Positions 23,386-26,043 of a stretch of DNA of 26,043 nt are shown here, one piece after another. Below the pieces are notes generated by a model. It ran no database searches and was not told the origin of the DNA. It saw only the letters and a program-made list of their open reading frames with translations. The stretch covers positions 1 to 26,043 of the forward strand of contig JBLHHI010000041.1 of assembly GCA_047614125.1 (NCBI GenBank), in the 5' to 3' direction. The DNA is from JBLHHI01 sp047614125 (GTDB taxonomy: Bacteria; Bacteroidota; Bacteroidia; NS11-12g; UBA9320). Each line of letters begins with the position of its first letter. Position 1 is the first letter of the stretch. The translations under genes were made by a program, and so were the position numbers.

Positions 23386-24330
23386 ATGGTTTTTAAAAGT
23401 CCTGGAAAAATTATTTTTACCTCAGAATACGTTGTTTTAAAAGGGGCACTTGCGCTCTCACTTCCTACCCTTTTAGGCCAATCTATGGATGTTGACATTC
23501 AAAAATTGGATGGCTTCGAATTGGTCTGGGAAGCGTTCGACCACCATCAAGATTGTTGGTTTCGAGCTCGCTTTCTGCGAACATCCGACCATAAAATAAA
23601 GGCTGTGGAAGGAGCGGCCGAACATTCGGTGGATTTAGAGAAAATGCTGGATCTCTGTTTCAATGATTCAAATTCAAGATTGTCTAAATATGGCTCATAT
23701 CATGTTTCGTGTGAGTTGGATTTTGACTCACAATGGGGTTTGGGAAGCAGTTCATCGCTCATTGCTAATTTAAGCTTATGGTCGGGGGTTAATGCATTCG
23801 ATTTGCTGAAATCCATTTCTAAGGGCAGCGGCTACGATGTTGCTATAGCGCTAGAAAATAAGGCACTTTTATATCAGCTTTGTGAAGGTACGCCCGCATG
23901 GGAACGGGTTGATTGGTACCCAAAATTTGCAGACCAGCTTCATTTTATCCACTTGGGAAGAAAGCAAAAAAGTGAACTGGAAGTGGCCCGATTTAATAAA
24001 TTGAATTCACTCACAACCTCCGAAATTCAATGGTTTTCAGAGACTTCTAGAAAACTACTTCACATTGAGGAAGTCACCGAATTTATCGAGGTACTGGAGG
24101 AGCACGAACAACGATTATCGAAGATACTAAACACCGAAACCATTAAGAATCAAATGTTTAGAGATTTCAAAGGCAGCATCAAATCACTTGGGGCTTGGGG
24201 AGGAGATTTTATTCTGGCTACAGGTCCACGTTCCGATCTTCGCTATTTCGAATCAAGAGGCTTCCATACCATTCTAAGTTTTGAAGAATTATTTGGATCG
24301 AACGAACCATCCAACCACAAAACTTTATGA
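23386..24330 (+). CDS. GYDIA-family GHMP kinase (mevalonate-pathway context)
   Basis: A GHMP-superfamily kinase of 314 residues. The ATG at 23386 is chosen because the protein then begins at the conserved SPGKIIFTSEYVVLKG (GHMP motif 1) directly behind a promoter. Motif 2 is WGLGSSSSLIANLS, a version of the ATP-binding GLGSSAA loop. The family signature GSGYDVAIA follows. The C-terminal GAWGGDFILATG corresponds to GHMP motif 3. With mvaD and mevalonate kinase next to it, its role is likely phosphorylation of mevalonate or phosphomevalonate; the latter is the pathway step otherwise missing here. The specificity is inferred from position only. Confidence 0.82.
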   Translation: MVFKSPGKIIFTSEYVVLKGALALSLPTLLGQSMDVDIQKLDGFELVWEAFDHHQDCWFRARFLRTSDHKIKAVEGAAEHSVDLEKMLDLCFNDSNSRLSKYGSYHVSCELDFDSQWGLGSSSSLIANLSLWSGVNAFDLLKSISKGSGYDVAIALENKALLYQLCEGTPAWERVDWYPKFADQLHFIHLGRKQKSELEVARFNKLNSLTTSEIQWFSETSRKLLHIEEVTEFIEVLEEHEQRLSKILNTETIKNQMFRDFKGSIKSLGAWGGDFILATGPRSDLRYFESRGFHTILSFEELFGSNEPSNHKTL

Positions 24331-24369
24331 TACCCACCACCTTTCTTTTCAAACATTGAACAAGAACTT

Positions 24370-24377
24370 TACTTTTG
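24370..24377 (+). promoter_or_regulatory. Internal promoter -7 box before mvaD
   Basis: TACTTTTG matches TAnnTTTG exactly and ends 7 nt before the mvaD ATG, again implying a nearly leaderless transcript. No good -33 box is at the normal distance. It would be a secondary promoter inside the kinase-mvaD-mvk cluster. Confidence 0.4.
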
Positions 24378-24384
24378 CCCAACA

Positions 24385-25422
24385 ATGAAGGAATCGAATA
24401 CAGCGCGATGGCAAAGTCCATCCAACATAGCCCTTATTAAATATTGGGGTAAAAAGGGATTCCAGCTTCCAAGCAATGCATCCATCAGCTTTACGCTTAA
24501 TGCATGCAACACCACTACCCTTTTGCGTTGGATAAAGAAGGATGCGGTTATTAGCGGTGAAGATGTACAAATACGAGTGTTGTTGGATGGAATTCCAGCA
24601 CCGAGCTTCGAGCCAAAGATCACCTCCTTTTTCAACAAAATTAAAGTAGAACATCCCGAATTAGAGAAGTTTAGATTCGAGATCGAAACGAGTAATACCT
24701 TTCCACACAGCAGTGGCATCGCAAGTTCAGCCAGCGGAATGAGTGCCTTGGCCTTGTGCGTTTGTTCCATGTTGGAAGAGCTGGGAGGAAAATTTGACTT
24801 TTACCAGCATGCCAGCCATTTAGCGCGCATTGGCAGTGGCAGTGCCAGCCGATCGGTGTATGGAGGCGTGGCAATGTGGGGCGTGCACGAAGCTTACGCT
24901 GGCAGCAGCGACCTTTTTGCCATTCCGATAAAAGATATACACGATAATTTTCAACAATTTAACGACGTTGTATTACTGGTTCACGAAGGTCAGAAATCGG
25001 TTTCGAGCACCGTGGGTCATGGTCTTTTGAAAGATCACCCATTGGCAAAAAAACGGTTTCAATTAGCCCAAGAGAACATGGCCAAAATGAAGACCATTTT
25101 ACAAGAAGGCAATATCGACAACTTTGTTGAACTGATTGAACATGAGGCACTTATGCTGCATTCATTGATGATGACTTCATCACCATCGTTTATACTAATG
25201 CTTCCAAACACCTTGGCCATCATTAAAAAAATTCGAGAAGATCGCAAACAAAATGGAGGCCACATTACTTTTACCTTAGATGCCGGTGCAAACGTTCACA
25301 TGCTCTTTCCAAATAAAGATGAGGCGCAAGCAATGAATCTTGTTAAAAATCAGCTGGTTGGGTTTTGTTCAAACGGGCGTTATATTTGTGATAAGATTGG
25401 CCAGGGGCCAAAAAAGTTATAA
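24385..25422 (+). CDS. mvaD: Diphosphomevalonate decarboxylase
   Basis: A GHMP-fold enzyme that decarboxylates mevalonate 5-diphosphate to isopentenyl diphosphate using ATP; 345 residues. It starts with WQSPSNIALIKYWGKKG, the strong MvaD signature. The nucleotide loop is PHSSGIASSASGMSALAL, followed by ARIGSGSASRSVYGG, which in the family contributes to substrate binding. The C-terminal TLDAGANVHMLFP carries the catalytic Asp of the DAGPN motif, with Ala in place of Pro. It begins 54 nt after the kinase stop and overlaps the next gene by one base (TAATG), so it is coupled with mevalonate kinase. Confidence 0.96.
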   Translation: MKESNTARWQSPSNIALIKYWGKKGFQLPSNASISFTLNACNTTTLLRWIKKDAVISGEDVQIRVLLDGIPAPSFEPKITSFFNKIKVEHPELEKFRFEIETSNTFPHSSGIASSASGMSALALCVCSMLEELGGKFDFYQHASHLARIGSGSASRSVYGGVAMWGVHEAYAGSSDLFAIPIKDIHDNFQQFNDVVLLVHEGQKSVSSTVGHGLLKDHPLAKKRFQLAQENMAKMKTILQEGNIDNFVELIEHEALMLHSLMMTSSPSFILMLPNTLAIIKKIREDRKQNGGHITFTLDAGANVHMLFPNKDEAQAMNLVKNQLVGFCSNGRYICDKIGQGPKKL

Positions 25423-26043
25423 TGCTTAAAGACTCCCTTTTCTACGGAAAAATTCTTCTTTTTGGTGAATATGGAATCATACAAGATTCGATGGGTCTTT
25501 CCATACCATTCAACGCCTATAAAGGAAGCTTAAAAAAAGCTTCCCTGACCGAGGACAATAAAGAATCCAACGAACATTTACGAGCATTTTACAACTATTT
25601 GCACAAGCTTCAATCCGAGCAAGTTCTTTTGTTTGATATTGATTTAGAGGCATTTAATATAGATTTAGAGGAAGGAATGACCTTCGATTCAAGCATTCCG
25701 CAAGGTTTTGGTGTTGGAAGTTCTGGAGCGTTAGTAGCAGCCATTTATGCCCAATATGGAGTTAATAATAAGGTTATTGGCGACCAACCAAATAGTAAAG
25801 ACATTGCTGCGCTCAAAGCCATTTTTGGACAAATGGAAGCGTATTTCCACGGTAAGAGCTCCGGTCTGGATCCGCTTATATGTTACTTAAATCTACCCAT
25901 TCTTATTAAATCTAAAGCCAGCATGGGTACGGTTGGATTGCCAGAAAATGATGCTGAAGGCAAAGGAGCCATCTTCTTGATTAACAGCGGCATACCCGGT
26001 AAAACGGAACCGATGGTTAATATTTTCATGGAAAAAATGAAGC
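25422..26043 (+). CDS. mvk: Mevalonate kinase (3'-truncated)
   Basis: A GHMP kinase cut by the window end; 207 codons are visible with no stop. It starts at the ATG overlapping the mvaD stop (TAATG). The first motif FYGKILLFGEYGIIQDSMG matches mevalonate kinase (GKxxLxGEH-like). The ATP loop is PQGFGVGSSGALVAAI, and FHGKSSGLDPLICYLN is the later mevalonate kinase-type segment (HGxPSGxDN). It converts mevalonate to mevalonate 5-phosphate, upstream of MvaD in the pathway. Together with its neighbours it shows isoprenoid precursors are made from mevalonate. The C-terminal third is outside the window. Confidence 0.88.
   Translation, partial: MLKDSLFYGKILLFGEYGIIQDSMGLSIPFNAYKGSLKKASLTEDNKESNEHLRAFYNYLHKLQSEQVLLFDIDLEAFNIDLEEGMTFDSSIPQGFGVGSSGALVAAIYAQYGVNNKVIGDQPNSKDIAALKAIFGQMEAYFHGKSSGLDPLICYLNLPILIKSKASMGTVGLPENDAEGKGAIFLINSGIPGKTEPMVNIFMEKMK

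Overview
The window comes from a chromosome of a Bacteroidota bacterium, most likely Flavobacteriales or a close relative. Five observations support this: a C-terminal type IX secretion (T9SS) sorting domain; repeated TAnnTTTG -7 promoter boxes instead of E. coli-type -10 boxes, with few Shine-Dalgarno sequences; fused isobutyryl-CoA mutase; a GYDIA-type GHMP kinase beside mevalonate-pathway genes; and moderately AT-rich DNA. No tRNA, rRNA, CRISPR array, insertion sequence or prophage is visible. The coding part looks like ordinary core chromosome.

Layout. 1-4426 (+): the 3' end of clpX, a UMF1-family MFS transporter, rsmE, a DUF4159 protein overlapping rsmE by 4 nt, and a diacylglycerol-kinase-family lipid kinase. 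4500-7880 (-): a large icmF gene. 7881-8873: a gene-free stretch of almost 1 kb (see below). 8874-11016 (+): a concentrative nucleoside transporter and a class IV aminotransferase (pabC-like). 11018-13034 (-): pfkA and a small lipoprotein. 13135-17508 (+): a sodium:solute symporter and lon. 17633-21784 (-): a T9SS-secreted protein with one CxxCH motif and a DUF1573/VWA protein. 21874-22752 (+): a membrane J-domain protein. 22767-23300 (-): a hypothetical protein. 23386-26043 (+): a mevalonate-pathway cluster of a GYDIA GHMP kinase, mvaD and a truncated mevalonate kinase.

The most unusual region is 7920-8750. Read on the minus strand, it holds two related but diverged transcription units in tandem. 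Each has, in order: a conserved AT-rich upstream element, a conserved TTCGGG, a near-consensus sigma-54 box (TGGCAC-N5-TTGAA), a short CAA-repeat tract, blocks of UAC/ACU triplet repeats, a UUCC..GGAA hairpin closed by a GNRA tetraloop, the heptamer AUGUCUU, and a strong intrinsic terminator. In unit 2 the last bases of AUGUCUU abut the terminator stem. Neither unit has a convincing ORF. I read them as two members of an apparently undescribed small RNA family (about 155 and 235 nt) driven by sigma-54. icmF has its own TAnnTTTG box just beyond the unit 1 terminator, so the units need not be its leader.

The remaining genes are mostly housekeeping: proteolysis (ClpX, Lon), glycolysis (PfkA), isoprenoid precursor synthesis (mevalonate cluster), rRNA modification (RsmE), acyl-CoA rearrangement (IcmF) and transport. 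Several start codons were moved from the longest ORF to an internal ATG because a -7 box lies inside the longer reading frame.
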